From assembly GCA_937136025.1 (NCBI GenBank), contig CAKZOC010000162.1, forward strand, positions 1-41,035: a stretch of DNA of 41,035 bases, given 5' to 3'. The translations under genes were made by a program, and so were the position numbers. Shown piece after piece: positions 6,657-15,589 of the stretch (positions within the stretch are counted from its first letter, which is position 1; every line of letters starts with the position of its first letter). This stretch comes from an uncultured Bacteroidota bacterium. Lineage in GTDB: Bacteria; Bacteroidota; Bacteroidia; Flavobacteriales; Flavobacteriaceae. Under the pieces are notes generated by a model. It saw nothing but the letters and a program-made list of their open reading frames with translations, did not search any database and had not been told where the DNA came from.

Positions 6657-8588
6657 ATGCTGCGTTTCGCAAAAAGCACTTGTTTTCTTTTTTTAAGCCT
6701 TTCGCTTACGGCCCTGGGTGCCCAAAATATCCCCGAAGCATTTACCCGGCTCACGGATAGTGTCCTCACCCAGAAGCCGACGACATACGAGGAATTGGAT
6801 GGCTTTCTAAGGCCTTACCGGAGAGATTCTGTCCTTATGAACTACTTTATAGGGCAAAGCCTTGGCGCTGGCTATCTCGATGGCCTGAGCTACAGCTACA
6901 ATCAGCTCGGAACGCTGAATCGCAATATTTCCAATTACGAGAAAGCCCTTGAATACCATAAAAAAGGATTGAACGCGGCTACAGAAGCTGAGAATATAGA
7001 ATTCCGAATCTTTAGCCTCAACATGCTGGGAGTGGTCTACCGCCGACTGGATGCCATAAAAACAGCCCTGGATTACAACCAGGAAGCTTTGCGGCTCGCA
7101 GAGACTATAGAAAACCCCTCCACAGGTATCCGGAGAAGTAAAAATGTATCGCTGAATAGTATTGGGAATATCTATCAGGCTCTCGAACAATACGAACGGG
7201 CCCTGGATCACTATCGACAATCCTATTTGCTGGAAGAAACCCTGGGAAATACCCTGGGCATGGCTATCAACCTGCAAAACAGCGGGGAATGTCTCGAAGC
7301 ACAGGGTAAATTGGATGAAGCACTTGAATATTTTCAACGATCTCTGGCCTTCGATACGGAGATTAATTCCATACGTGGCAAGGCTATTTGCGGGAACAGT
7401 ATATCTCGAGTTTATATTAAGCAGGGCCGGTATGCAGAGGCTGTTGAGCTGCTCAACACGAATATGGATATGGCCCTGAGCACAAAAGACCAGCATATCA
7501 TCGCCCCTGCCTACAACAATCTGGGCTGGGCGCACCTGAAACTGGAAAATTGGGATCTGGCGGAGGAAAACCTGACTAAAGGCCTCGAGACTGCCAGGGA
7601 AAATAAGTTCTTAAGAGGTATCTGTGAGAGTTACGAACTACTCTCCGATCTGGCCTCCGAGCGTGGTGATTTTCAGAATGCCCTGATATACTTTCGGGAA
7701 TCCGACAAATTTCGAAGACAGGTGACCAACGATGTGAACATCAAATACGTCAATGATGTGATTTTCAGGTATGAATCTGAAAAGCAGAAGGAAGTAGCAC
7801 AACGCCTCAGACAGGAAAATGAAATCGTCAACCTGAAGCTGAAACGCAACCAGAATACGCTGCTGGTCGGCGCCCTTTTACTGGTGCTTTTTTCTTTGGT
7901 CCTCTATACTATTTTCCGTCAGAATAAACTCAACAACGAGAAAAAGGTACTGGCACTCGAACAGAGTCGGCTGCGCAGTCAGATGAATCCGCATTTCCTA
8001 TTTAACTCTCTGAATTCCATCAAACACTTTATAATCAATAACGAACAAAAGAATGCAGTCCACTACCTGAATAAATTTTCAAAACTCGTTCGTAAGATTC
8101 TTGAGGCGTCTTCAGAAAAAGATATCAGTTTACAGGAGGAACTCGATACCGTAGATCTCTACATGAATATCGAAAATACGCGATTTAAAGATGAAATCGA
8201 CTTTGAAATCCATGTGGATCCCAGCCTGAATCCCGCCTCCATAAAAATACCTTCTCTGGTACTTCAGCCGTTTTTAGAAAACGCCCTGTGGCATGGGTTA
8301 TCGTCTAAAAAAGGGAAGAAAACTATTCGTCTGGAAGTCACCCCCAAGGGTCCTGATTATATCGAAATCGCCATTCGGGATAATGGGATTGGAAGGGAAG
8401 CTTCGGAAAAATTAAACCTCCAGAAAACGTTAAAGCGCAAATCACTCGGCATTTCGATAACCCGGGAGCGCCTGGCCAATTTCTCAAGGGTGTACCAGAA
8501 TTCGTTTGACCTCAGGATCAGGGATATCGTATCTCCCAAAGGGAAAGTAGAAGGGACGGAGGTATTACTTAAGATTCCTACAATTTAA
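6657..8588 (+). CDS. TPR-containing LytS-type sensor histidine kinase
   Basis: A 643-residue sensor kinase. A signal peptide (residues 1-22) is followed by tetratricopeptide repeats over about 75-350, for example NLQNSGECLEAQGKLDEALEY and NNLGWAHLKLENWDLAEENL. A short coiled coil leads to one transmembrane segment (about 401-420). The cytoplasmic part is a His_kinase domain with SQMNPHFLFNSLNSI (phospho-His446) and a HATPase region with the G-box IRDNGIGRE. The TPRs therefore lie outside the cytoplasm and may sense a peptide or envelope protein. It follows the LytTR regulator by 11 bases, and its 3' end overlaps the convergent DUF3109 gene by 11 bases. Confidence 0.93.
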   Translation: MLRFAKSTCFLFLSLSLTALGAQNIPEAFTRLTDSVLTQKPTTYEELDGFLRPYRRDSVLMNYFIGQSLGAGYLDGLSYSYNQLGTLNRNISNYEKALEYHKKGLNAATEAENIEFRIFSLNMLGVVYRRLDAIKTALDYNQEALRLAETIENPSTGIRRSKNVSLNSIGNIYQALEQYERALDHYRQSYLLEETLGNTLGMAINLQNSGECLEAQGKLDEALEYFQRSLAFDTEINSIRGKAICGNSISRVYIKQGRYAEAVELLNTNMDMALSTKDQHIIAPAYNNLGWAHLKLENWDLAEENLTKGLETARENKFLRGICESYELLSDLASERGDFQNALIYFRESDKFRRQVTNDVNIKYVNDVIFRYESEKQKEVAQRLRQENEIVNLKLKRNQNTLLVGALLLVLFSLVLYTIFRQNKLNNEKKVLALEQSRLRSQMNPHFLFNSLNSIKHFIINNEQKNAVHYLNKFSKLVRKILEASSEKDISLQEELDTVDLYMNIENTRFKDEIDFEIHVDPSLNPASIKIPSLVLQPFLENALWHGLSSKKGKKTIRLEVTPKGPDYIEIAIRDNGIGREASEKLNLQKTLKRKSLGISITRERLANFSRVYQNSFDLRIRDIVSPKGKVEGTEVLLKIPTI

Positions 8589-9147
8589 GGTGTTCATCGG
8601 CCACCGCTTCCAACTGCTCATACCACGCCTCACCAAATTTTCTGATTAAAGCTTCCCGGACAAATTTGTAGATGGGAACTTCCAAACTCGATCCCAGGCT
8701 ACAGGCCGGATCGCAAATATGCCATTGATGATAATTAACCGCGGTTATCTGAGTATATTCCCGGACCCGCACGGGATACAAATGGCAGGATACGGGCTTC
8801 TTCCAGGAAGTAGCTCCTGCTTTGTGAGCTTTTTCAATCCCGCATAAGGCCACCCCGTTCTCAAAGACGGCATACGCGCATTCTCTGTCTTCAACCAGAG
8901 GCGTTTCCCATTCTCCGTCAGACCCTTTTACATAAGTGCCCTGCGCCTCAATGGCGCGTATGCCCTCCGGCCTGAGGTAGGGTTTAATACTGGGGTAAAT
9001 CGTTTTAAGTGTCTGCAATTCTTCCGTTTCCAGAGGGGCCCCGGAACTACCTTCTACGCAACAAGCGCCTTTGCACGCCGTGAGATCACAGGCAAATGCA
9101 TTTTCCAGAATTTCTTCTGAGATCAGTGTTTTTCCAATCTGAAACAC
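8578..9147 (-). CDS. DUF3109 family cysteine-rich protein
   Basis: I choose the GTG at 9147, giving 189 residues beginning MFQIGKTLISEEILENAF, which is how this family normally starts. An upstream ATG at 9261 would add 38 residues not typical of the family and would run over the MarC promoter box. Conserved cysteines occur in CDLTACKGACCVEGSSG, ECAYAVFENGVALCGI, SCHLYPVR and HICDPACSLG, a pattern suggesting a metal or Fe-S site. Function is uncharacterised. It converges on the TPR kinase with an 11-bp overlap and is divergent from MarC. Confidence 0.85.
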   Translation of the reverse strand: MFQIGKTLISEEILENAFACDLTACKGACCVEGSSGAPLETEELQTLKTIYPSIKPYLRPEGIRAIEAQGTYVKGSDGEWETPLVEDRECAYAVFENGVALCGIEKAHKAGATSWKKPVSCHLYPVRVREYTQITAVNYHQWHICDPACSLGSSLEVPIYKFVREALIRKFGEAWYEQLEAVADEHLKL

Positions 9148-9241
9148 AATTTTTTTTTTGAAGTCCGTCCAAAGATATCGAATCCCGGTCAATGGCTTTT
9201 TACATTCTGAAAATCTGCTTTCAGCGTTCTGGCAGGTAGTG

Positions 9242-9249
9242 TACCTTTG
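9242..9249 (+). promoter_or_regulatory. TAnnTTTG -7 box upstream of marC-like gene
   Basis: TACCTTTG matches the Bacteroidota sigma-70 -7 consensus exactly and lies 17 bases before the MarC-family ATG. No clear TTG is present about 20 bases upstream, only a TTT. Confidence 0.5.
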
Positions 9250-9266
9250 CCCGAAATTCAAACCAA

Positions 9267-9845
9267 ATGTTCACACACCTGGATTTTAGAGAAATTATAT
9301 CTGCGACCATGATCCTTTTCGCGGTTATCGACATCGTGGGAAGCATTCCGATTGTGATTGATCTTAGGAAAAAAGTGGGGCATATCGAATCTGAAAAAGC
9401 CTCAATCGTAGCCGCGATCATTATGATTGCGTTCCTTTTTATTGGAGAAAAAATTCTCAAACTCATCGGGATAGACGCCAATTCGTTTGCCGTAGCAGGG
9501 GCTTTTGTCATCTTTTTCCTGGCCATTGAAATGATCCTGGGTATTACTTTGTACAAAGACGACACTCCGGAAACCGCTTCTATCGTTCCTCTTGCCTTTC
9601 CACTAATCGCCGGAGCGGGTACCCTGACGACCTTGTTGTCTATTCGGGCAGAATATCATGTACTCAATATTATCATTGCCATTATTTTGAATGTTATCTT
9701 TGTGTATATCGTTTTGAAATCGTCTTCGCGTATTGCCAAAGTTATGGGCCAACAGGGCCTGAGCGTAATTCGGAAAGTTTTTGGGGTGATCCTTCTGGCG
9801 ATTTCAGTGAAACTGTTTGCCAGTAATATCAATGGGCTTTTTTAG
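9267..9845 (+). CDS. MarC family integral membrane protein
   Basis: A 192-residue, highly hydrophobic protein with about six membrane-spanning segments, the normal size and topology for MarC/UPF0056. Characteristic stretches are ILFAVIDIVGSIPIVIDL near the N-terminus, AGAFVIFFLAIEMILG in the middle, and VPLAFPLIAGAGTLTTLLS. Transport substrate is unknown for the family, and the early link to multiple antibiotic resistance was not upheld. A small membrane protein gene follows 16 bases later and is probably cotranscribed. Confidence 0.9.
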   Translation: MFTHLDFREIISATMILFAVIDIVGSIPIVIDLRKKVGHIESEKASIVAAIIMIAFLFIGEKILKLIGIDANSFAVAGAFVIFFLAIEMILGITLYKDDTPETASIVPLAFPLIAGAGTLTTLLSIRAEYHVLNIIIAIILNVIFVYIVLKSSSRIAKVMGQQGLSVIRKVFGVILLAISVKLFASNINGLF

Positions 9846-9861
9846 CCCGGAATCGTATTAT

Positions 9862-10068
9862 ATGAACAAAATACTCTTGCTTGTACTCCTTGTCCTCGCC
9901 CTTGTACTGATAGGATACAACAGTACCGTTGTCAATTTTGAAAAGCCTTTGGAAGGGGACAGCCTGGTTGCTCTGATTTGCATTGTTGCCTCCCTTTGCG
10001 CCATTATTTTACTGTTAATCTTCAATGCGGCAAGAAAGATTCAAAAGAAGATTGATGACGAATCCTGA
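9862..10068 (+). CDS. Small two-helix membrane protein
   Basis: The ATG at 9862 gives a 68-residue protein beginning MNKILLLVLLVLALVLIGYN. A second hydrophobic segment (SLVALICIVASLCAIILLLI) is followed by a basic tail (RKIQKKIDDES). The first helix, a short loop and the second helix resemble small hypothetical proteins of flavobacteria; I do not recognise a function. It probably shares the MarC transcript. Confidence 0.65.
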   Translation: MNKILLLVLLVLALVLIGYNSTVVNFEKPLEGDSLVALICIVASLCAIILLLIFNAARKIQKKIDDES

Positions 10069-10084
10069 TGGAAAAATTCAGGAC

Positions 10085-11680
10085 TTAGTCCTGAGCGATC
10101 ATCTGCCGGTCCAGGCTTAGTATTCGCTGTAACATCGGGTCGGCTCCACCCAGAATTTCTGCCTTTAAATCCGGAGAGAACAACTGCTCGGCCAGAGAAG
10201 CCTTCAGGTAGCGTTTGATCAGAGCCTCGTATTGATAATAATCCAGCCTGAAATTATACCTGTCCATAAAATCGATAAAGCTTTCAAAGAGAATATCATC
10301 TGCATTAAAGGATTCCAGGAAGGTCTCAGCAGTATAATCTGAGTAGCGGGCGCGATCCTCTTCCAGGTGTTCAAACCCGAAGGAAGAAAAGAAGCCTCTG
10401 GCATCAAGAGCCGCAAGTGCTTCTTCTTCGTTACTGCCGATAGGTACGAATACATCCGGAATGATCCCGCCCCCTCCGTAGACCACTTTGCCTCCCGGAG
10501 TTATAAACCGAAGTGAATCTGCGACCTTGATGCTATCGGCAGATCCGAGCTCCCCATTGTGATAGCGCTGCATATACCGATGGTAATAATCCTCTGTCCC
10601 GTTCTCATATTCCCGCTGAATCGAGCGGCCCGTTGGGGTATAATACCGCGATACTGTCAGTCGGACGGCGGACCCATCTCCCAGCGCCATTTCCCGTTGT
10701 ACGAGGCCTTTGCCAAAGGAGCGACGCCCGACGATGGTTCCGACATCATTATCCTGCAAGGCACCGGCAATAATTTCAGAAGCCGAGGCCGACCTTTCAT
10801 TGATCAGCACATACACCGGCTTGTCTTCAAAACCCCCTCTGGAGGTGGCAAAAGTAGAATCTATTTGTCCTTTCTTATTTTTTGTAAATAAAATCAACCG
10901 GTTTTTGGGAAGGAAGACATCCGCGATTTCTTCGGCCACGTTGAGATACCCCCCCGGATTATCCCTCAGGTCCAGAACGAGTTTTTGAGCCCCGTTTCGC
11001 TCCAGTTCCTTCAAGGCCTTCCGGAATTCATCAAAAGTAGATTCTGCGAATCGATTCATCCGCATATATCCCATATCGGGGCGAATCATATAATAGGCGT
11101 CAATGCTGCGTATGGGCACGTGATCCCGCTGCAGGCGCATTTTAAAGGTGCGGTCTTCAGATTTCCGGTAAACCGTGAGCACGACCTCACTACCCTCCTG
11201 CCCTTTGAGCCTGTTTACAATCTCATCATTGGATAATTTCTGGTCGAACAAGGTGTCGTTATCCGCAATCAGGATTTTATCTCCGGGGCGCAGGCCACGC
11301 CTCTGGCTGGGACCTCCTTTAATCGTTCTTGTCACCGTAATGGTATCCCGGAACATGTAGAAGTTTATGCCAATCCCGACAAAATCCCCCTTCATATTTT
11401 CATTAACCCGCTCCATCTCATCTTTGGGGATATAGACCGAGTGCGGATCCAATTTATCGAGAATATTGTTCACTGTGACGTCTACAATGCTGTCCGTATC
11501 CACCTCGTCCACGTACTCATAATCGATGTAGTCAATGAGTCGGTTGAGCTTATCTTTCTTGGAATTGGTGGTAAAGAATTTTTCAGGGGTGTCGTCAAAA
11601 TGCAATTTTCCCCCGACAAAAATGCCGAGTGCCAGGGCAAATGCCACAACTGCCGGACCTATATAGTAACTCTTTTTCAC
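10085..11680 (-). CDS. S41 family carboxy-terminal processing peptidase
   Basis: A 531-residue periplasmic serine protease with a GTG start at 11680. An N-terminal signal or anchor (residues 5-23) is followed by a PDZ domain (about 95-180, MKGDFVGIGINF, GLRPGDKILIAD) and the S41 catalytic core (about 200-370). The Ser lies in NERSASASEI (295-302) and the Lys is 324 in SFGKGLVQ, with the substrate-site motif DLRDNPGG before them. The family cleaves C-terminal tails of envelope proteins. It follows the dCMP deaminase gene with a single base between stop and start, so the two are translationally coupled and share the promoter at 12181-12211. Confidence 0.95.
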   Translation of the reverse strand: MKKSYYIGPAVVAFALALGIFVGGKLHFDDTPEKFFTTNSKKDKLNRLIDYIDYEYVDEVDTDSIVDVTVNNILDKLDPHSVYIPKDEMERVNENMKGDFVGIGINFYMFRDTITVTRTIKGGPSQRRGLRPGDKILIADNDTLFDQKLSNDEIVNRLKGQEGSEVVLTVYRKSEDRTFKMRLQRDHVPIRSIDAYYMIRPDMGYMRMNRFAESTFDEFRKALKELERNGAQKLVLDLRDNPGGYLNVAEEIADVFLPKNRLILFTKNKKGQIDSTFATSRGGFEDKPVYVLINERSASASEIIAGALQDNDVGTIVGRRSFGKGLVQREMALGDGSAVRLTVSRYYTPTGRSIQREYENGTEDYYHRYMQRYHNGELGSADSIKVADSLRFITPGGKVVYGGGGIIPDVFVPIGSNEEEALAALDARGFFSSFGFEHLEEDRARYSDYTAETFLESFNADDILFESFIDFMDRYNFRLDYYQYEALIKRYLKASLAEQLFSPDLKAEILGGADPMLQRILSLDRQMIAQD

Positions 11681-11681
11681 C

Positions 11682-12134
11682 TTAATCTTCTTGTATTTTT
11701 ACCACATCTTCGATGACGGGCAAATGGCTGAGCTGCACTCCTGCTCTCCTCAGGAAATCCAGACCCGATCCATCCTTATACGCAAACTGATACACGACCC
11801 TCTTTATCCCGGACTGATGAATGAGCTTACTGCATTCCCGGCACGGAGACAGGGTGATATACAAGGTGGCGCCTTCACAGGACTGGGTAGAGGAAGCCAC
11901 CTTAGAGATCGCATTCGCCTCTGCATGAAGCACATACCATTTTGTATATCCGGCCTCATCTTCACAATAATTTTCAAAACCGGTTGGGGTTCCGTTGTAC
12001 CCATCGGAGATAATCATCCGATCCTTGACTACAATGGCTCCTACCTGTTTGCGTTTGCAATAGGAAAGCTTTCCCCATTCATGGGCCATGCGTAAATAAG
12101 CACGGTCGTATTTCTCCTGTTTTTTACTCTTCAC
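11682..12134 (-). CDS. dCMP deaminase family protein (ComEB-like)
   Basis: A 150-residue zinc-dependent cytidine/deoxycytidylate deaminase starting with GTG at 12134. Zinc and catalytic residues are His70 and Glu72 in the HAEAN motif and Cys98/Cys101 in the PCRECSK motif. The substrate-side GYNGTPTGF motif near residue 45 is typical of dCMP deaminase, which makes dUMP for thymidylate synthesis. Length is normal. It is the first gene of a two-gene operon with the S41 protease, an arrangement whose functional logic is not evident. Confidence 0.93.
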   Translation of the reverse strand: MKSKKQEKYDRAYLRMAHEWGKLSYCKRKQVGAIVVKDRMIISDGYNGTPTGFENYCEDEAGYTKWYVLHAEANAISKVASSTQSCEGATLYITLSPCRECSKLIHQSGIKRVVYQFAYKDGSGLDFLRRAGVQLSHLPVIEDVVKIQED

Positions 12135-12180
12135 GCTGATATGCTAACGTTTCTGCAGGTTATTTTCTTGCCGGAATTCA

Positions 12181-12211
12181 CTAAGATACCCGCTTTCGAA
12201 AAGCCTGACAA
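12181..12211 (-). promoter_or_regulatory. Promoter of dCMP deaminase-S41 protease operon
   Basis: On the minus strand a TTG (12211-12209) is followed after 20 bases by TATCTTAG (12188-12181), which differs from the Bacteroidota -7 box TAnnTTTG at one position. It lies 46 bases upstream of the GTG start at 12134. Confidence 0.5.
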
Positions 12212-12247
12212 CCTTTGCAGGGTTAATTTTAAGTGAAAAAAGCCGTC

Positions 12248-12823
12248 CTAGAAAAAAATCAGCTTGAGGGCGATCAGGGCGATTACGAGGCTAAACCCCC
12301 ACACGTAATACTTCCTGGACAGAGGCGTCCATTGCAGGAGGACATAACTCAGAGTGAGGACCGCCAGAAGGACTGCGAGCTGCGCTCCCTCGATACCTGC
12401 CGCGAACCCAAGCAGGGGCGCAGTTTTTTCCTCCTCCTCCGCCATCAGCATCCTGAAATAGTTTGAAAATCCCAGGCCGTGTATCAGTCCGAAGAAACCG
12501 GTGACCCCCAAATCCATTCTAAAGGCTTTTTGGGAAGCCTGCGCTTTATCGGCCGTGTACAGATTTAAAAGGGCGGTAATGAGAATTGTTATCGGGATCA
12601 ACAATTCCACAAGGTCTGAGTTCACCTGGACGACCCCATATGCCGCAAGGGCGAGGGAGAGGCAGTGCGTAAGGGTAAAGAGGGTGGCCAGCCAAAACAC
12701 TTTCTTCCATTGCCCGAAACTAAAAGGAAGGGCCAAAGCGGTTAGAAAAAGGACGTGATCGTAACCGTTGGGATCTAAAACATGGGTAAAACCCAGTTCC
12801 GTATAAAACCAAAAGTCATTCAT
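12248..12823 (-). CDS. HupE/UreJ family membrane protein
   Basis: A 191-residue membrane protein with about six to seven hydrophobic segments. The N-terminus FTHVLDPNGYDHVLFLTAL and the motifs LFTLTHCLSLALAAYG and GFFGLIHGLGFSNYF, with conserved histidines, are characteristic of HupE/UreJ-2 proteins. Family members are linked to nickel, cobalt or hydrogenase maturation, but no hydrogenase or urease gene is seen nearby, so metal transport is only a family inference. The TerB-DnaJ gene lies upstream on the same strand, 26 bases away. Confidence 0.85.
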   Translation of the reverse strand: MNDFWFYTELGFTHVLDPNGYDHVLFLTALALPFSFGQWKKVFWLATLFTLTHCLSLALAAYGVVQVNSDLVELLIPITILITALLNLYTADKAQASQKAFRMDLGVTGFFGLIHGLGFSNYFRMLMAEEEEKTAPLLGFAAGIEGAQLAVLLAVLTLSYVLLQWTPLSRKYYVWGFSLVIALIALKLIFF

Positions 12824-12849
12824 TTGCGAAATGATTTTTACTATCGGGC

Positions 12850-13575
12850 CTATAAACCGCGTTCTTCTTGAATGCGCTCATAGGCCAGTTGAACTTGTTT
12901 GAATTTCTCCTCGGCACCTTTTCGGATGGCTTCATCCTCGGTAATTACCCGGTCCGGATGATACTTTTTCGCCATATCCCGATACGCCTTTTTGACTTCC
13001 TGGTCCGTAGCGGTTCGTTCAATCTCCAAAATCGTGTAGGCCGTGTCAGCGGATTTGACAAACATCGCCTCTATACTCTCAAAATCGCGTTTACCCAACT
13101 TGAGATACCCGGCTATCTCCCGTAACTTGTTGTATTCGGCCGGGCTTACCCGTCCGTCAGCCCCGGCAATCCCAAAAAGAAAATGAACCAGTTGCAACCG
13201 TACTTCATACCGCGTCCGCTGATTCAGGAAACTGCAAATGCGCTGGGCAGAGACCTCCCGCTTTTTAACCACTTCGTTAAAGGTTCGGAAAATAGCGTTC
13301 GCTTTTTCCTTCCCATAAGTGCCTAAAAAGTATTGCCTCACATAATCGAGTTCCCGCTGGCTGACGCTGCCGTCGGCCTTTATAACGATGGAGCACAGTG
13401 AAATCAGGTGCAACTCAAAATCCTGAGGCGAAACCTGAGTGCGGTTCAGGTCGCGGAAAACATTTCCGCCTTTTCCGCCCATGCCATCGACCATACTCCC
13501 CAGAAAGAATCCCAGAAGCGCTCCGGGAAGGCGAAAAAGCAGGTAACCCAGAATGGCTGCGACCCATTTAATCAT
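12850..13575 (-). CDS. TerB-DnaJ protein (DjlA-like co-chaperone)
   Basis: I choose the ATG at 13575, giving 241 residues that begin MIKWVAAILGYLLFRLPGAL. An earlier ATG at 13677 adds 34 residues and would overlap the divergent bacilliredoxin promoter. The N-terminus is a Gly-rich membrane segment (4-30). A TerB-like helical domain (about 55-160) follows, with two acidic repeats KADGSVSQRELDYV and GADGRVSPAEYNKL. The C-terminal J domain (about 175-241) has the HPD motif in KKYHPDRV. This order matches DjlA, a membrane-anchored DnaK co-chaperone. Confidence 0.9.
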   Translation of the reverse strand: MIKWVAAILGYLLFRLPGALLGFFLGSMVDGMGGKGGNVFRDLNRTQVSPQDFELHLISLCSIVIKADGSVSQRELDYVRQYFLGTYGKEKANAIFRTFNEVVKKREVSAQRICSFLNQRTRYEVRLQLVHFLFGIAGADGRVSPAEYNKLREIAGYLKLGKRDFESIEAMFVKSADTAYTILEIERTATDQEVKKAYRDMAKKYHPDRVITEDEAIRKGAEEKFKQVQLAYERIQEERGL

Positions 13576-13666
13576 TGAAATAAATTTGCGCAAAGATAGC
13601 AGATTCACCCTGATTAATCCCTGCGGCTTCCCCGATCCAACATCCCTTAAAATTCTTTTGATTTTG

Positions 13667-13674
13667 TACCTTTG
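13667..13674 (+). promoter_or_regulatory. TAnnTTTG -7 box upstream of bacilliredoxin gene
   Basis: TACCTTTG matches the Bacteroidota -7 consensus exactly, 24 bases before the bacilliredoxin ATG. No convincing -33 TTG is visible. Confidence 0.5.
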
Positions 13675-13698
13675 CACATCACTTAAAACAAAAAAGCT

Positions 13699-14109
13699 AT
13701 GTATCCAGCAGACTTAGTAAAACCCATGCGCGACGATCTGGCCTCGGCCGGATTTGAGGAGCTATATACAGCGGAAGCTGTCGAAAATGCCATTAAGGGC
13801 GAGGGGACAACCCTGGTCGTTGTGAATTCTGTTTGCGGTTGTGCGGCCGCCAATGCCAGACCGGCTGCCAAAATGAGCCTGCATAATGAGAAAACCCCCG
13901 GAAGACTCGTTACTGTTTTCGCAGGAGTGGATCGGGAGGCTGTGGATGCGGCCCGCAATATGATGGTTCCTTTCCCGCCTTCTTCACCCAGTATGGCCCT
14001 TTTCAAAGATGGTGAGCTCGTTCATATGATCGAAAGACACCATATTGAGGGACGCCCTGCTGAAATGATTGCCGAAAACCTGGTTCAGGCCTTTAATGAA
14101 TTCTGTTAA
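13699..14109 (+). CDS. BrxA/BrxB family bacilliredoxin
   Basis: A 136-residue thioredoxin-fold protein. The bacilliredoxin active site CGC is Cys46-Gly47-Cys48 in VVNSVCGCAAANARP. The N-terminus MYPADLVKPMRDDLASAGFEEL and the downstream HHIEGRPAEMIAENL match the BrxA/BrxB (YphP/YqiW) family at full length. Characterised members remove bacillithiol from S-bacillithiolated proteins, so the host may use bacillithiol. It is expressed from its own promoter and is followed by an intrinsic terminator. Confidence 0.95.
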   Translation: MYPADLVKPMRDDLASAGFEELYTAEAVENAIKGEGTTLVVVNSVCGCAAANARPAAKMSLHNEKTPGRLVTVFAGVDREAVDAARNMMVPFPPSSPSMALFKDGELVHMIERHHIEGRPAEMIAENLVQAFNEFC

Positions 14110-14139
14110 GAAAGACCTGATCTTAGATTCCTTTTTTAG

Positions 14140-14170
14140 AAACCGCTTGTTTACAGGCGGTTTTTTATTT
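14140..14170 (+). terminator. Intrinsic terminator after bacilliredoxin gene
   Basis: AAACCGC (14140-14146) pairs with GCGGTTT (14157-14163) across a 10-base loop and runs into a T-rich tract. It lies 30 bases after the bacilliredoxin stop and immediately before the acyltransferase start, separating two transcription units. Confidence 0.75.
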
Positions 14171-14178
14171 TTGACGGC

Positions 14179-14916
14179 ATGGAACGTATTATTTCCTATC
14201 CCCTTTCGGGACTCTACATTCTTCTTTTCGGCCTGACCCTGGTCGTCTTTCACCCCATTCAATGGCTCTGCCTGAACCTCTTTGGATACGACGCACACAG
14301 AAAGAGTGTTGCCCTGTTAAACCTCTGTCTGATGCGCTGTACACATTTGCTGGGGACGCGCTACACCTTTAAGAATACCGCACTCCTGCCCGCCAAAGGG
14401 CCTGCCATCATCGTGGCGAATCATCAGAGCATGTACGACATCCCTCCCATCATTTGGCGGCTGAGGAGGTTCCATCCCAAATTTGTGAGCAAGAAAGAAT
14501 TGGGCAGGGGTATTCCGAGTGTTTCATACAACCTCAGGCACGGGGGTTCCGCGCTGATCGACCGGAAAGATCGAAAACAGTCCCTGACAGCTATCCGGGA
14601 ACTTGGGGAATATATCGAGCGTACGGGCAGAAGTGCAGTGATTTTTCCAGAGGGTACCCGGAGCAGGGATGGAAACCCCAAAGCTTTTCGAATGGTCGGC
14701 CTGAAGGTGCTTATAAAAAGCGCCCCTTCTGCCCATATCATCCCAGTAAGCATCAATAATTCCTGGAAAATACTCCGTTTCGGTAAATTTCCATATGGCC
14801 TGGGTGCGCACCTCGAATTTATCATACACCCCAGTGTTCCGGCGGCCGGATGTACAGACAAAGAACTCAATGAAATAGAGGTCACTATTGCCTCAGCCAT
14901 AAATAAAAGCCCATGA
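14179..14916 (+). CDS. plsC: 1-acyl-sn-glycerol-3-phosphate acyltransferase family protein
   Basis: A 245-residue membrane-associated acyltransferase that makes phosphatidic acid from lysophosphatidic acid. A hydrophobic N-terminal segment is at about residues 8-32. The catalytic motif NHQSMYD (HX4D) is near residue 78, and the glycerol-phosphate-binding motif FPEGTRSRDG is near 158. Length fits PlsC. Its stop overlaps the start of the HD-domain gene by four bases (ATGA), so they are co-translated. Paralogues acting on other lysolipids, such as ornithine lipids, cannot be excluded. Confidence 0.9.
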   Translation: MERIISYPLSGLYILLFGLTLVVFHPIQWLCLNLFGYDAHRKSVALLNLCLMRCTHLLGTRYTFKNTALLPAKGPAIIVANHQSMYDIPPIIWRLRRFHPKFVSKKELGRGIPSVSYNLRHGGSALIDRKDRKQSLTAIRELGEYIERTGRSAVIFPEGTRSRDGNPKAFRMVGLKVLIKSAPSAHIIPVSINNSWKILRFGKFPYGLGAHLEFIIHPSVPAAGCTDKELNEIEVTIASAINKSP

Positions 14917-15572
14917 ATGATGCGCAGCGCATTGAAAAAACCATCGCCTACGTACAACGCGAATTAAAGGACTCGGAAGGAGGACACGACTGGTTTCACA
15001 TTCAGCGTGTTTTTCGAAATACCCTGCACATTGCCCGGGAGGAGAAAATAGACTTGCTCGTGGTGAGTCTGGCGGCCCTCCTGCACGATATTGCAGATCC
15101 CAAATTTCACAACGGCGATGAGGAAATAGGCCCGAAAAAAGCCGCAGCATTTATGGCGGATCTGGATATTTCTGAAGCGCGGCGGGAACACGTCGTTCAG
15201 ATTATTCGCCATATCTCCTATAAAAACAGCCTGGAGGCTTCAAAAAGCAGATTTGATTCCAGGGAGCTTCAGGTGGTCAGGGATGCAGACAGACTCGATG
15301 CTATGGGTGCCATAGGGATCGCAAGGGCCTTTAACTACGGAGGTCATGCCGGTCGTAAACTCTATGATCCCGAGGTGGCGCCAAATCCTAAAATGGATAA
15401 AGCCACTTACAAAAAAAATACCGGCCCGACCCTGAATCATTTTTACGAAAAGCTGCTATTACTGAAAGACCTGATGCATACCGAAACCGGGAAAAAACTG
15501 GCCGAAAAGCGGCATCAGTATATGTTGGATTTCCTTGAAGAATTCTATAGTGAATGGAATGGGATAGCCTGA
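14913..15572 (+). CDS. HD domain phosphohydrolase
   Basis: A 219-residue HD-superfamily protein similar to YedJ-type hydrolases. The metal ligands are His29 (DWFHIQRV), the HD pair at 58-59 (AALLHDIADPKF), and a later Asp in VRDADRLDAMGAIGIARAF. The long C-terminal helix region carries conserved LMHTETGKKLAEKRHQYM. The physiological substrate is unknown, though a nucleotide or other phosphoester is likely. It is coupled to the upstream acyltransferase by an ATGA overlap. Confidence 0.9.
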   Translation: MNDAQRIEKTIAYVQRELKDSEGGHDWFHIQRVFRNTLHIAREEKIDLLVVSLAALLHDIADPKFHNGDEEIGPKKAAAFMADLDISEARREHVVQIIRHISYKNSLEASKSRFDSRELQVVRDADRLDAMGAIGIARAFNYGGHAGRKLYDPEVAPNPKMDKATYKKNTGPTLNHFYEKLLLLKDLMHTETGKKLAEKRHQYMLDFLEEFYSEWNGIA

Positions 15573-15589
15573 ACTCACCGGGATTTTTG

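Noticed and set aside
9148-9261. N-terminal extension of the DUF3109 gene
   Set aside because: It overlaps the MarC promoter box and adds residues not typical of the family; GTG at 9147 fits the family start.
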